Under the pieces are notes generated by a model. The model did not search any database. It worked only from the letters and a program-made list of their open reading frames with translations, and was not told where the DNA came from. Made by a program: the position numbers and the translations under genes. From Streptomyces sp. NBC_01335 (GTDB lineage: Bacteria > Actinomycetota > Actinomycetes > Streptomycetales > Streptomycetaceae), in assembly GCF_035953295.1 (NCBI RefSeq), contig NZ_CP108370.1, positions 3,377,001 to 3,441,000 on the forward strand: a stretch of DNA of 64,000 bases, written 5' to 3'. Positions 8,960 through 17,033 of the stretch are shown one piece after another (within the stretch, counting starts at the first letter, position 1; the number at the start of each line of letters is the position of its first letter).

Positions 8960-9029
8960 GCCCCGCCCGGCCACCCCGCCCGGCGACGCTCACCGCCCCG
9001 CCCGGCCACCCCGCCCGGCGACGCTCACC
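8960..9029. repeat. 35-bp perfect tandem duplication
   Basis: Two identical adjacent 35-bp copies (8960-8994 and 8995-9029) begin gccccgcccggcc. The second copy contains the stop codon of the phosphodiesterase gene, so the duplication repeats the 3' end of that gene into the spacer without altering the protein. Confidence 0.95.
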
Positions 9030-9624
9030 GCCCCAGCGGCCAGGCCCGCACCTCCTCGTAGCGCGGCTGCTCGCCGGGCACCCCGGACACCGGCAGGTGG
9101 CTGCGGACCAGGCTCAGCGTGTCCGCCTCCCAGGCCACCCCCTCGAACCCCTCCAGCGCGCCGGTGAACGGGTGCAGGTCCACGTCCGTACGGCTGCGCG
9201 CGAGCGTGAGGTGGGGCCGGTAGTGGCGGTGCTCCTCCATCGGGACACCCGCCCGGCGGGCGGCGGCGTGGGTGCGTTCCGCGAGCAGCCGCAGCGCGTC
9301 CAGCCCGCCCGCCGCCCCGGCCCACAGCACCCGTCCGTCGAACCGGCCGCCGCCGTGCACCCGCAGCGGGAACGGCTCGCTCCGGTGGGCGGCGCGCTCC
9401 AGCCGCTCGTACAGCTCCGGCAGCAGCGTCTCGTCCACCTCCCCGTAGAAGGCGAGCGTGAAGTGCCACCCCTCCGTCCCGCTCCACCGCAGGCTCCCCG
9501 CCCCCGGCAGCGCGTGCAACGGGGCGACGGCGGTCCGCAGCTCCTCGACGGCGGGGGCGGGCGGCAGGACGGCGGCGAAGAGGCGTTGGTGCTGGCTGCC
9601 GGTCGCGGCTTGCTGGCTGCTCAT
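9025..9624 (-). CDS. thpR: RNA 2',3'-cyclic phosphodiesterase
   Basis: This is a 2H phosphoesterase of 199 residues, the usual length. Both catalytic HxT motifs are seen: HFTLAF in the first half and HLTLAR in the second. The family opens 2',3'-cyclic phosphate RNA ends to 2'-phosphates. A start at the methionine of MSSQQAA is preferred over an in-frame one nine codons upstream, because family homology begins about ten residues later at QRLFAAVLP. The 3' end is duplicated by the 35-bp repeat. Confidence 0.88.
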   Translation of the reverse strand: MSSQQAATGSQHQRLFAAVLPPAPAVEELRTAVAPLHALPGAGSLRWSGTEGWHFTLAFYGEVDETLLPELYERLERAAHRSEPFPLRVHGGGRFDGRVLWAGAAGGLDALRLLAERTHAAARRAGVPMEEHRHYRPHLTLARSRTDVDLHPFTGALEGFEGVAWEADTLSLVRSHLPVSGVPGEQPRYEEVRAWPLGR

Positions 9625-9746
9625 GCGGGCGAGTCTCGCAGTTGCCCGCATGCCCGGGAGGCCGGACGTGTCGTCGCACGGCGTGGCTGCCCCGACGCGG
9701 GAGGCTGCCGGGGAGGAGCCGACCCGCAGAAGACCGGGCGCAGAAA

Positions 9747-9794
9747 ACCGTTCCGCCCTCCTTCCCCCGCGCGCGGGAAGGAGGGCGGAACGGT
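9747..9794 (-). terminator. Intrinsic terminator of the MFS gene
   Basis: A perfect 20-bp stem (9747-9766 with 9775-9794) closes an 8-base loop. On the minus strand it is followed by a short T run (tttt). It sits just past the MFS stop codon. Confidence 0.9.
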
Positions 9795-9811
9795 GTCAGC
9801 GATCGCTCGAT

Positions 9812-11146
9812 CTACGCCGCTGTCGCCAGCTGTTCGCGCGGGACGAAGCGGACGTGAGGGCGCCCCGGGCGGAGGTCCACCTTCACCCTCAGGCCGCCGA
9901 GGCGGGCCAGGACGAAGCCGATGACCAGGGCCGCGAGCAGCGATATGCCGCCGCCGAACGCGAAGCCGGTGCGGGGGCCGTACGTGTCGCTGATCCAGCC
10001 GACGATCGGGGCTCCGACGGGCGTACCACCGGCGAACACCATCATGTAGAGGCTCATCACCCGGCCGCGCATGGCCGGGTCCGCGGCCATCTGGACGCTG
10101 GTGTTGGCGCTGATGTTGGTCGTCATGCCGAGCATCCCGATCGGCACCAGCAGGACCGCGAAGATCCAGACGGCCGGCGAGAGCGAGGCGGCGACCTCCA
10201 GCAGCCCGAAGAGGGTGCCCGCCGCGACGACCATCCGCAGCCGCGAGGAGCGGCGCCGGGCGGCCAGCAGGGCTCCTATCAGGGAGCCGCAGGCCATCAG
10301 GATGTTGAAGAAGGAGTACATCCCGGCGCCGCCGTGGAAGATCTCGTCGGCGTAGGCGGTGAGCCAGATCGGGAAGTTGAATCCGAAGGTACCGACGAAG
10401 CCGACCAGGGCGATGGGCCAGATCAGCTCCGGGCGCCCCTTCACGTACCGCAGGCCCTCGCGGAGCTGGCCCTTGGCGCGGGGAACGATCACCGTCTGGT
10501 GGAGTTCGCTCGTCCTCATCAGCAGCAGGCCGACGAGGGGGGCCACGAAGGACAGGCCGTTGAACATGAAAGCCCAGCCGCTGCCGACCGTGGTGATCAG
10601 GACACCCGCGATGGCGGGGCCGATGAGGCGGGCGGACTGGAAGTTCGCGGAGTTCAGGCTGACGGCGTTGCGGAGCTGCTTCGGGCCGACCATCTCGGAG
10701 ACGAAGGACTGGCGGGCCGGGTTGTCCACGACCGTGACCATGCCGAGCAGGAACGCGATCAGGTAGACGTGCCAGACCTGTACGAGGCCCGCGAGGGTCA
10801 GGGTGGCCAGGGACACTCCGCAGAGGCCGAGCAGGGTCTGGCTGACGAGCAGGAGCCTGCGCTTCGGGAAGCGGTCGGCGACGACGCCGCCGTAGAGACC
10901 GAAGAGCAGCATCGGGAGGAACTGGAGGGCCGTGGTGATACCGACGGCCGCAGCGGACCCGGTGAGGCTGAGAACCAGCCAGTCCTGCGTGATGCGGGAC
11001 ATCCAGGTACCGGTGTTGGAGATCACGGCGCCCGTGGCGAACAGGCGGTAGTTGCGGATCTTCAGCGACGAGAAGGTCCCGCCGGTCGTGCTGTCGTGGG
11101 TGGCGGTCGGTGCGGGGGCGGAGTCTGCTCCGGATCCCGTACTCAA
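9812..11146 (-). CDS. MFS transporter, MarR-associated efflux
   Basis: The 444-residue product has about 12 membrane segments and the MFS loop motif GVVADRFPKRR between helices 2 and 3. It resembles the DHA3 / enterobactin-exporter-like (EntS-like) proteins that export small molecules. Translation most likely starts at TTG (11144-11146): GAGGAGG lies about 10 bases upstream, and the conserved part (FSSLKIRNYRLF) follows within 25 residues. The gene lies 94 bp behind a MarR regulator on the same strand, so regulation by that protein is likely. Confidence 0.88.
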   Translation of the reverse strand: MSTGSGADSAPAPTATHDSTTGGTFSSLKIRNYRLFATGAVISNTGTWMSRITQDWLVLSLTGSAAAVGITTALQFLPMLLFGLYGGVVADRFPKRRLLLVSQTLLGLCGVSLATLTLAGLVQVWHVYLIAFLLGMVTVVDNPARQSFVSEMVGPKQLRNAVSLNSANFQSARLIGPAIAGVLITTVGSGWAFMFNGLSFVAPLVGLLLMRTSELHQTVIVPRAKGQLREGLRYVKGRPELIWPIALVGFVGTFGFNFPIWLTAYADEIFHGGAGMYSFFNILMACGSLIGALLAARRRSSRLRMVVAAGTLFGLLEVAASLSPAVWIFAVLLVPIGMLGMTTNISANTSVQMAADPAMRGRVMSLYMMVFAGGTPVGAPIVGWISDTYGPRTGFAFGGGISLLAALVIGFVLARLGGLRVKVDLRPGRPHVRFVPREQLATAA

Positions 11147-11240
11147 AAGGGTTCGCCTCCTCGGCGTGGGTGAATGCTGGCAGGTGACGAAGGAACGGCG
11201 ACGTCGAGCGCGGCGGCTGTGGTCCAGCCGGCCCGGGGCG

Positions 11241-11687
11241 TCACAGGTGGGCGAGCTTCTCGAGCACGGGTGCGGCGACCCTGAGCTTCTCCCACTCGTC
11301 CTCGTCGAGGCCCTCGGCGAGTCCGGCCAGCCAGGCGTTCCGCTTCGTGCGGCTCTCACTGAGCATGGCCTCGGCCTGCTCGGTCTGGCTGACCTTCTTC
11401 TGGCGACGGTCATCGGGGTGCGGTTCCAGACTGACCAGTCCCTTGGCTTCCAGCAGCGCGACGATGCGAGTCATCGACGGGGGCTGGACGTGCTCCTTGC
11501 GGGCCAGCTCACCGGGGGTGGCCGAACCGCAGCGGGCGAGGGTGCCGAGCACCGACATCTCGGTGGGGCTCAGCGACTCGTCGACGCGCTGGTGCTTGAG
11601 GCGTCGGCCGAGCAGCATCACGGCGGAGCGGAGGGAGCTCACGGCGGCGGCACTGTCGCCGTCGTGGATCAGGTCAGGCATGGTCAT
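11241..11687 (-). CDS. MarR family transcriptional regulator
   Basis: This 148-residue winged-helix protein has the classical MarR core. It includes SPTEMSVLGTLARCG, the recognition helix around PPSMTRIVALLEAKG and a wing with HPDDRRQKKV. MarR proteins are usually ligand-released repressors of adjacent efflux genes, which fits the MFS gene downstream. The start lies directly against an AT-rich segment with no ribosome site, so the mRNA may be leaderless. Confidence 0.92.
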   Translation of the reverse strand: MTMPDLIHDGDSAAAVSSLRSAVMLLGRRLKHQRVDESLSPTEMSVLGTLARCGSATPGELARKEHVQPPSMTRIVALLEAKGLVSLEPHPDDRRQKKVSQTEQAEAMLSESRTKRNAWLAGLAEGLDEDEWEKLRVAAPVLEKLAHL

Positions 11688-11716
11688 TAGCGTAACTCAT
11701 TACTTTAACTAAAGAC
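11688..11716. promoter_or_regulatory. Probable MarR operator/promoter
   Basis: This conspicuously AT-rich stretch, immediately upstream of the MarR start, contains gtaa-ctca-ttac (11692-11703) inside a longer imperfect dyad ending in ttaactaa. Autoregulation of the marR-MFS unit from here is an inference from position and symmetry. Confidence 0.5.
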
Positions 11717-11813
11717 CAATCGGTGGTACGCGCGAGAAACTGCTCACCCGAACGAGTGAGTCAGGCGCGGAAAGTCACACCAAAAGCGCGCCGGGGCGGC
11801 GACCCTGCTTGGC

Positions 11814-12026
11814 ATGGGATCGACAGTACTCAGCCTGCGGATCGACGGTGAGCTGCTCGACCGGCTCCGGCAGCACGCCGCAAAACGCGGAATGAGCGTC
11901 CAGGACTACGTGGTCCGGACGCTCATTCGCGACGACTTCGACGAGCGCTTCAAGTCGGCGGTCGACGAGACGGAGAAGTTCTACGGGCCCCAGGGCCGGC
12001 AGGACCCGGTGGACCGGATCACGTGA
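11814..12026 (+). CDS. Small ribbon-helix-helix protein
   Basis: The 70-residue product begins with a beta strand (TVLSLRIDGELL), followed by two helices (LDRLRQHAAKRGMS and VQDYVVRTLIRDDF). This is the Arc/CopG ribbon-helix-helix pattern of DNA-binding repressors and antitoxins. No toxin gene follows, so it is more likely a stand-alone regulator conserved in Streptomyces than an antitoxin. It is divergent from marR. The target is unknown. Confidence 0.75.
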   Translation: MGSTVLSLRIDGELLDRLRQHAAKRGMSVQDYVVRTLIRDDFDERFKSAVDETEKFYGPQGRQDPVDRIT

Positions 12027-12083
12027 CCGGGCGCCCGGAGGAAGGGGGGCGGCGGGTCGGGTGATCCGGTCGGCCGGGTCGGA

Positions 12084-13523
12084 TCAGGTGAGGCCGAGGG
12101 CCGGCATCGCGTAGTAGAAGACGAAGACCGCCGACACCACGTACATGGCCACCGGCACCTCACGGCCCCGGCCGGCCGCCAGCCGCATCGCGCTGAAGGC
12201 GATGAAGCCGATGCCGATGCCGTTGGTGATGGAGTAGGTGAACGGCATCATCACCATGGCGAGGAACGCCGGGATGGCGAGGGTGAAGTCGCTCCAGTCG
12301 ACGCCCCGGACCGAGCTCGCGACGATCAGGAACCCGACCGCGACCAGCGCCGGGGTGGCGGCCTGCGAGGGGACCATGGTCGCCAGCGGGGTCAGGAACA
12401 GCGCCACCGTGAAGAGCAGGCCGCTGACCACGCTCGCGAGGCCGGTACGCGCCCCCTCGCCGACGCCCGCGGTGGACTCCACGAAGCAGGTGGAGGCCGA
12501 GGAGGAGGTCGCGCCGCCCGCGGCGACGGCGATGCCGTCGACGAACAGCACCTTGTTGATGCCGGGGAAGTTGCCGTCCTTGTCGGTCAGCTTCGCCTCG
12601 TCGCCGACGCCGAGGATGGTGCCCATCGCGTCGAAGAAGCAGGACAGCAGCACGGTGAAGACGAAGAGGATGCCGGTCAGCACGCCGACCTTGGAGAAGC
12701 CGCCGAAGAGGCTGAAGTCGCCCAGCAGCCCGAAGTCGGGCGAGGCCACGGGGTTGCCCGGCCACTCCGGGACGGTGAGGCCCCAGGCGCCGGCCGGCAG
12801 GTCCACGGCCGCGTTGATGATCAGCGCGAGGATCGTCATGGCGACGATCGAGATCAGGATGGCGCCCGGCACCTTGCGGACGATGAGCCCGAGCGTGAGC
12901 AGCACGCCCAGCACGAAGATGAGCACCGGCCAGCCGTGCAGGTGACCGTCGCCGCCGAGCTGGAGCGGGACGGTGGTCTGGGCGAGGTCCGGGATGCGGG
13001 AGACGAAACCGGAGTCCACCAGGCCGACGAGCAGGACGAAGAGTCCGATACCCATCGAGATGCCCTTGCGGAGCGAGGTGGGCACGGCGGTCATCACACG
13101 TTCCCGGAGCCCGGTGGCGACGAGCAGCATCACCACGATGCCCGCGAGGACGACCATGCCCATCGCGTCCGCCCAGCTCATGCGGGGCGCGAGCTGGAGG
13201 GCGACGACGGTGTTGACGCCGAGACCGGCGGCGAGCGCGATCGGCACGTTGCCGATGACGCCCATCAGCAGCGTGGTGAACGCGGCGGTGAGCACGGTGG
13301 CGGTGACCAGCTGGCCGCCGTCGAGCTGGTGCCCGTACATGTCCTTGGCACTGCCGAGGATGATCGGGTTGAGCACGATGATGTACGCCATCGCGAAGAA
13401 CGTGGCGAATCCGCCGCGGATCTCACGGGCGACCGTGGAACCCCGCTCGGAGATCTTGAAGTAGCGGTCGAGCCCGCCCTTCGGCGGGCTGGGGTCGACC
13501 TCTGCGGTGGCCGTGCCGGACAT
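12084..13523 (-). CDS. NCS2-family purine permease (AzgA-like)
   Basis: The 479-residue protein is a proton-coupled nucleobase transporter of the AzgA branch (adenine, guanine, hypoxanthine). The hallmark first segment (GGFATFFAMAYIIVLNP) and about 12-14 membrane segments are present. Later, VESTAGVGEGARTGLASV matches the family substrate-site region. The ATG at 13523 is preferred because GAGG precedes it and the conserved region starts soon after. The leader (13524-13680) is AT-rich for this genome. It is oriented against the small ribbon-helix-helix gene. Confidence 0.9.
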   Translation of the reverse strand: MSGTATAEVDPSPPKGGLDRYFKISERGSTVAREIRGGFATFFAMAYIIVLNPIILGSAKDMYGHQLDGGQLVTATVLTAAFTTLLMGVIGNVPIALAAGLGVNTVVALQLAPRMSWADAMGMVVLAGIVVMLLVATGLRERVMTAVPTSLRKGISMGIGLFVLLVGLVDSGFVSRIPDLAQTTVPLQLGGDGHLHGWPVLIFVLGVLLTLGLIVRKVPGAILISIVAMTILALIINAAVDLPAGAWGLTVPEWPGNPVASPDFGLLGDFSLFGGFSKVGVLTGILFVFTVLLSCFFDAMGTILGVGDEAKLTDKDGNFPGINKVLFVDGIAVAAGGATSSSASTCFVESTAGVGEGARTGLASVVSGLLFTVALFLTPLATMVPSQAATPALVAVGFLIVASSVRGVDWSDFTLAIPAFLAMVMMPFTYSITNGIGIGFIAFSAMRLAAGRGREVPVAMYVVSAVFVFYYAMPALGLT

Positions 13524-13767
13524 GTATGACCTCAGACGTACGTAGGAGCCATGAACAAGTGGGGGGAACGTTGGCCGTCTTTGGACTTTTACACGAACAA
13601 ATCGCGCCATTCCCGAACGGATTAAGTATGAATACATAAGGCGAAGATCGCTATCTCCGCGCGTAGACCCTTGCGCCACAAGGGATCGGAGCCCTTATGT
13701 ACACGGCCCTTATCAGCCACCCGGCCTGCGTCGCGGTACCCGACCGGGCGGCCCATAGACTGGGGCC

Positions 13768-14088
13768 ATGGAGAAGTGGACACCGAAGCACGAGGCGCCC
13801 GAGCCCCTGGAGGGCCCCGTCGTCGCCACCATCACCGGCGGCACGATCCTCTGGTTCGTCCTCTTCCTCGTGCAGCTCCCCTTCTACGGCTGGTTCGACG
13901 ACCACGGCCACCTCTGGTGGGTGTGGACCTGCCTCGCCGGGGCCGGGCTCGGACTGATCGGCATCTGGTACGTACGCGGCCGGGACGCCGCCATCAAGCG
14001 CCACGCCGCCGCCCGCGAGGCCGAGGCCGCCGCCGCGGCGCACGACGCCGGCCCGGACGCTCCGGGCACGCCGGGTACCACCGGCTGA
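13768..14088 (+). CDS. DUF2530 membrane protein
   Basis: The 106-residue protein has two membrane helices (TGGTILWFVLFLVQLPF and WWVWTCLAGAGLGLIGIWYV) and an Ala/Glu-rich cytoplasmic tail. The sequence and spacing match DUF2530, an actinobacterial family of unknown role. The first ATG, shortly downstream of the -10-like region, is used. The next gene (P-type ATPase) lies 84 bp downstream on the same strand. Confidence 0.85.
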   Translation: MEKWTPKHEAPEPLEGPVVATITGGTILWFVLFLVQLPFYGWFDDHGHLWWVWTCLAGAGLGLIGIWYVRGRDAAIKRHAAAREAEAAAAAHDAGPDAPGTPGTTG

Positions 14089-14172
14089 CCGCACCCCCTG
14101 CCGGACACGGCCGCCGACCCGTACCCGTACGTCGCCGGGCTGGCCCGGCGTTCCGCCCGTACCGTCTGAACC

Positions 14173-16680
14173 ATGACGCAGCGGGCCATCGACACCTCCG
14201 GGGGGCAGCCCCCCGATCGCTCACCCTCCGAAGAGGCCGCGCCCCCGGCGTACGACCCCCGGGGGCTCTCCGCCGCCGAGGTGGCGGAGCGGGTCGCGCG
14301 GGGCGAGGTCAACGACGTGCCCGTCCGCTCCTCGCGCTCGGTCACCGAGATCGTCCGCGCCAACGTCCTCACCCGGTTCAACCTGATCATCGGCGTGCTC
14401 TGGGTGATCATGCTGGCCGTCGCGCCGATCCAGGACAGCCTCTTCGGGTTCGTGATCATCGCCAACACCGGCATCGGCATCGTCCAGGAGTGGCGGGCCA
14501 AGAAGACCCTGGACGGGCTCGCCGTCATCGGCGAGGCGAAACCCACCGTGCGGCGCGACGGGAACGCCGCCGAGATCTCCACCTCCGCGATCGTCCTCGG
14601 CGACCTGATCGAGCTGGGTCCGGGCGACAAGGTCGTGGTGGACGGCACCGTCGGCGAGGCCGACAACCTGGAGATCGACGAGTCCCTCCTCACCGGCGAG
14701 GCCGACCCCGTGCTCAAGCGCGCGGGCGACCCCGTGATGTCGGGCAGCTTCGTCGTCGCGGGCGGCGGGGCGTTCACCGCGACGAAGGTCGGGCGCGAGG
14801 CGTACGCGGCCCAGCTCGCGGAGGAGGCGTCCCGGTTCACCCTCGTCCAGTCCGAGCTGCGCAGCGGCATCTCGACGATCCTGAAGTACGTGACCTGGAT
14901 GATGATCCCGACCGCGATCGGGCTCGTCATCAGCCAGCTGGTCGTCAAGGAGAACGACTTCAAGGAGTCGGTCGCCCGGAGCGCCGGCGGCATCGTGCCG
15001 ATGATCCCCGAGGGGCTGGTGCTGCTGACCTCGGTCGCCTTCGCGATCGGCGTCATCCGCCTCGGCCGCAAGCAGTGCCTCGTCCAGGAGCTGCCCGCCA
15101 TCGAGGGGCTGGCCCGGGTCGACGTCGTCTGCCTCGACAAGACCGGCACCCTCACCGAGGGCGGCATGGACGTGACCGAGGTCCGCCCGCTGGGCTCCGC
15201 CGACCAGGCGTACGTCTCCCGGGTGCTCGGCGCCCTCGGCGGCTCGGACCCCCGGCCCAACGCCAGCCTCCGGGCGATCGTGGACGCCCACCCCGACCCG
15301 GGAGGCTGGCGGGTGACGGACACCCTGCCGTTCTCCTCGGCCCGCAAGTACAGCGGCGCCGCCTTCCACGAGGACGGTTCCACCGGCGGCACCGGCGAGT
15401 CCACCGGCTCCGCCGAAGGCGCGGACGGCTCCACCTCCGTCGAAAGGGCCGCCGGGTCCGCCGACGCCGCCGACTCCGTCTGGCTGCTGGGCGCCCCCGA
15501 CGTGCTGCTCCCCGACGGCGACCCCGAGCTGGCCGCGATCGAGGAGCTGAACCGGCAGGGGCTGCGGGTGCTGCTGCTCTCCCGTGCGCGGGGCGGCCTG
15601 GACGGTCCGGACGCCGCCGCCGGGTCCGTACCCACCGCGCTCGTCGTGCTGGAGCAGCGGCTGCGGCCGGACGCCGGGGACACGCTGCGCTACTTCGCGG
15701 ACCAGCGGGTCGCCGCGAAGGTGATCTCCGGGGACAACGCCGTCTCGGTGGGGGCGGTGGCCGGAAAGCTCGGGCTGCCGGGCGCCGAGCACACGCTGGA
15801 CGCCCGGCGGATGCCGGAGGACCGGGACGCGATGGCGACCGCGATGGAGGAGAACACGGTCTTCGGCCGGGTCACCCCGCAGCAGAAGCGGAACATGGTC
15901 GCAGCCCTCCAGTCGCGCGGCCACACGGTCGCGATGACCGGCGACGGCGTCAACGACGTGCTCGCGCTGAAGGACGCAGACATCGGGGTCTCGATGGGCT
16001 CGGGGTCGGAGGCGACCCGGGCGGTGGCGCAGATCGTGCTGCTGGACAACAGCTTCGCCACCCTGCCGTCGGTGGTCGCCGAGGGCCGCCGGGTGATCGG
16101 CAACATCACCCGGGTCGCCACCCTGTTCCTGACGAAGACCGTCTACTCGGTGCTGCTGGCGATCCTGGTGGTCTGCTTCCAGGTGGAGTACCCGTTCCTC
16201 CCCCGGCACCTGACGCTGCTCTCCACGCTGACGATCGGCGTCCCCGCGTTCTTCCTGGCGCTCGCGCCGAACAAGGAGCGGGCCCAGCCGCACTTCGTCC
16301 GCCGGGTGATGCGGTACGCGATCCCGTCCGGGGTCATCGCGGGGGCGGCGACCTTCCTCACGTACATGCTGGCGGGGAGCCACTACTCCGGCCCCGGGGC
16401 GCTCGACGCGGAGACCAGCGCGGCGACGCTGACGCTGTTCCTGGTGTCGATGTGGGTGCTGGCGATCATCGCCCGCCCGTACACCTGGTGGCGGATCCTG
16501 CTGGTCGCCTCGATGGGGGCGGCGTTCCTGGTCGTCCTCGCGGTGCCGTGGCTCCAGCACTTCTTCGCGCTGAAGCTGGTGGGCACCACCATGCCGTGGG
16601 CGGCGGTGGCGATCGCGGCGGGCGCCTCGGTGCTGCTGGAGTACGTCTGGCGCCTGGTGGGCCGCCGCTTCGGGGCGTAG
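14173..16680 (+). CDS. P-type cation-transporting ATPase (CtpE-like)
   Basis: The 835-residue pump shows the full P-type set: the actuator motif LLTGEADPV, phosphorylation site DKTGTLTEGG (Asp 322) and the hinge TGDGVNDVLALKDADIG. It has about ten membrane segments, including the MIPEGLVLL region. The closest match I recall is mycobacterial CtpE, a calcium-importing ATPase, so the substrate is probably a divalent cation. The nucleotide-binding domain carries a Ser/Thr/Gly-rich insert of about 35 residues (around 400-435) that looks disordered. The stop codon directly abuts the palindromic repeat element. Confidence 0.88.
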   Translation: MTQRAIDTSGGQPPDRSPSEEAAPPAYDPRGLSAAEVAERVARGEVNDVPVRSSRSVTEIVRANVLTRFNLIIGVLWVIMLAVAPIQDSLFGFVIIANTGIGIVQEWRAKKTLDGLAVIGEAKPTVRRDGNAAEISTSAIVLGDLIELGPGDKVVVDGTVGEADNLEIDESLLTGEADPVLKRAGDPVMSGSFVVAGGGAFTATKVGREAYAAQLAEEASRFTLVQSELRSGISTILKYVTWMMIPTAIGLVISQLVVKENDFKESVARSAGGIVPMIPEGLVLLTSVAFAIGVIRLGRKQCLVQELPAIEGLARVDVVCLDKTGTLTEGGMDVTEVRPLGSADQAYVSRVLGALGGSDPRPNASLRAIVDAHPDPGGWRVTDTLPFSSARKYSGAAFHEDGSTGGTGESTGSAEGADGSTSVERAAGSADAADSVWLLGAPDVLLPDGDPELAAIEELNRQGLRVLLLSRARGGLDGPDAAAGSVPTALVVLEQRLRPDAGDTLRYFADQRVAAKVISGDNAVSVGAVAGKLGLPGAEHTLDARRMPEDRDAMATAMEENTVFGRVTPQQKRNMVAALQSRGHTVAMTGDGVNDVLALKDADIGVSMGSGSEATRAVAQIVLLDNSFATLPSVVAEGRRVIGNITRVATLFLTKTVYSVLLAILVVCFQVEYPFLPRHLTLLSTLTIGVPAFFLALAPNKERAQPHFVRRVMRYAIPSGVIAGAATFLTYMLAGSHYSGPGALDAETSAATLTLFLVSMWVLAIIARPYTWWRILLVASMGAAFLVVLAVPWLQHFFALKLVGTTMPWAAVAIAAGASVLLEYVWRLVGRRFGA
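16656..16676. repeat. 21-bp direct repeat, copy 1
   Basis: ggtgggccgccgcttcgggg plus a final c: this is the last coding stretch of the P-type ATPase. An identical copy lies at 16968-16988. Confidence 0.95.
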
Positions 16681-16840
16681 GCCGTGTCTGACCATTCGCG
16701 TCGGATCAGCGGGCGGTGTCCGGTGCGGTGCCTCGCAAGGCGGAGGACCGCCCGCGTACTGGATGTACGCGGGCGGTCCGACAACACCGCGAGGTGCCGT
16801 GCCGGGCGCCGACCGCCCGGCGGGAATGGTCAGACACGGC
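16681..16840. repeat. Palindromic MITE-like element, full copy
   Basis: The element starts gccgtgtctgac and ends with the exact reverse complement. In the centre is a perfect 15-bp hairpin (ggaccgcccgcgtac, 5-base loop), with further paired blocks such as cggtgcctcgc/gcgaggtgccg. It is flanked on both sides by gtag, consistent with a 4-bp target duplication. It inserts exactly after the ATPase stop codon and may act as a terminator between convergent genes. It has no coding capacity. Related partial copies lie at 27162-27213 and 47254-47296. Confidence 0.85.
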
Positions 16841-16967
16841 GTAGCCCCCCGTCCGAGCTGCGGGTGGCTCGATCCCGTCCCGGCGAGAAGCCGGGAAACG
16901 CCGTCGACCCGGCCCTACGTCCGCCCCTGACGAGCCGCCCGCGGCGGGCCGTCGGGCGCTCCTCGCC

Positions 16968-16988
16968 CGGTGGGCCGCCGCTTCGGGG
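16968..16988. repeat. 21-bp direct repeat, copy 2
   Basis: This is an exact copy of 16656-16676, placed beyond the palindromic element. The rest of 16841-17033 contains no gene that I can support. Confidence 0.95.
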
Positions 16989-17033
16989 CATGGGCGGCGG
17001 CACACCAGGCGCACAGGCAGGCGCACAGGCGAC

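Noticed and set aside
11814..12026. Antitoxin of a toxin-antitoxin pair
   Set aside because: No toxin-like gene follows or precedes it; it resembles a stand-alone ribbon-helix-helix regulator.
13524..13680. Possible purine riboswitch before the NCS2 permease
   Set aside because: The leader is AT-rich, but I could not find the conserved three-way-junction core; in this genus the permease is more likely protein-regulated.
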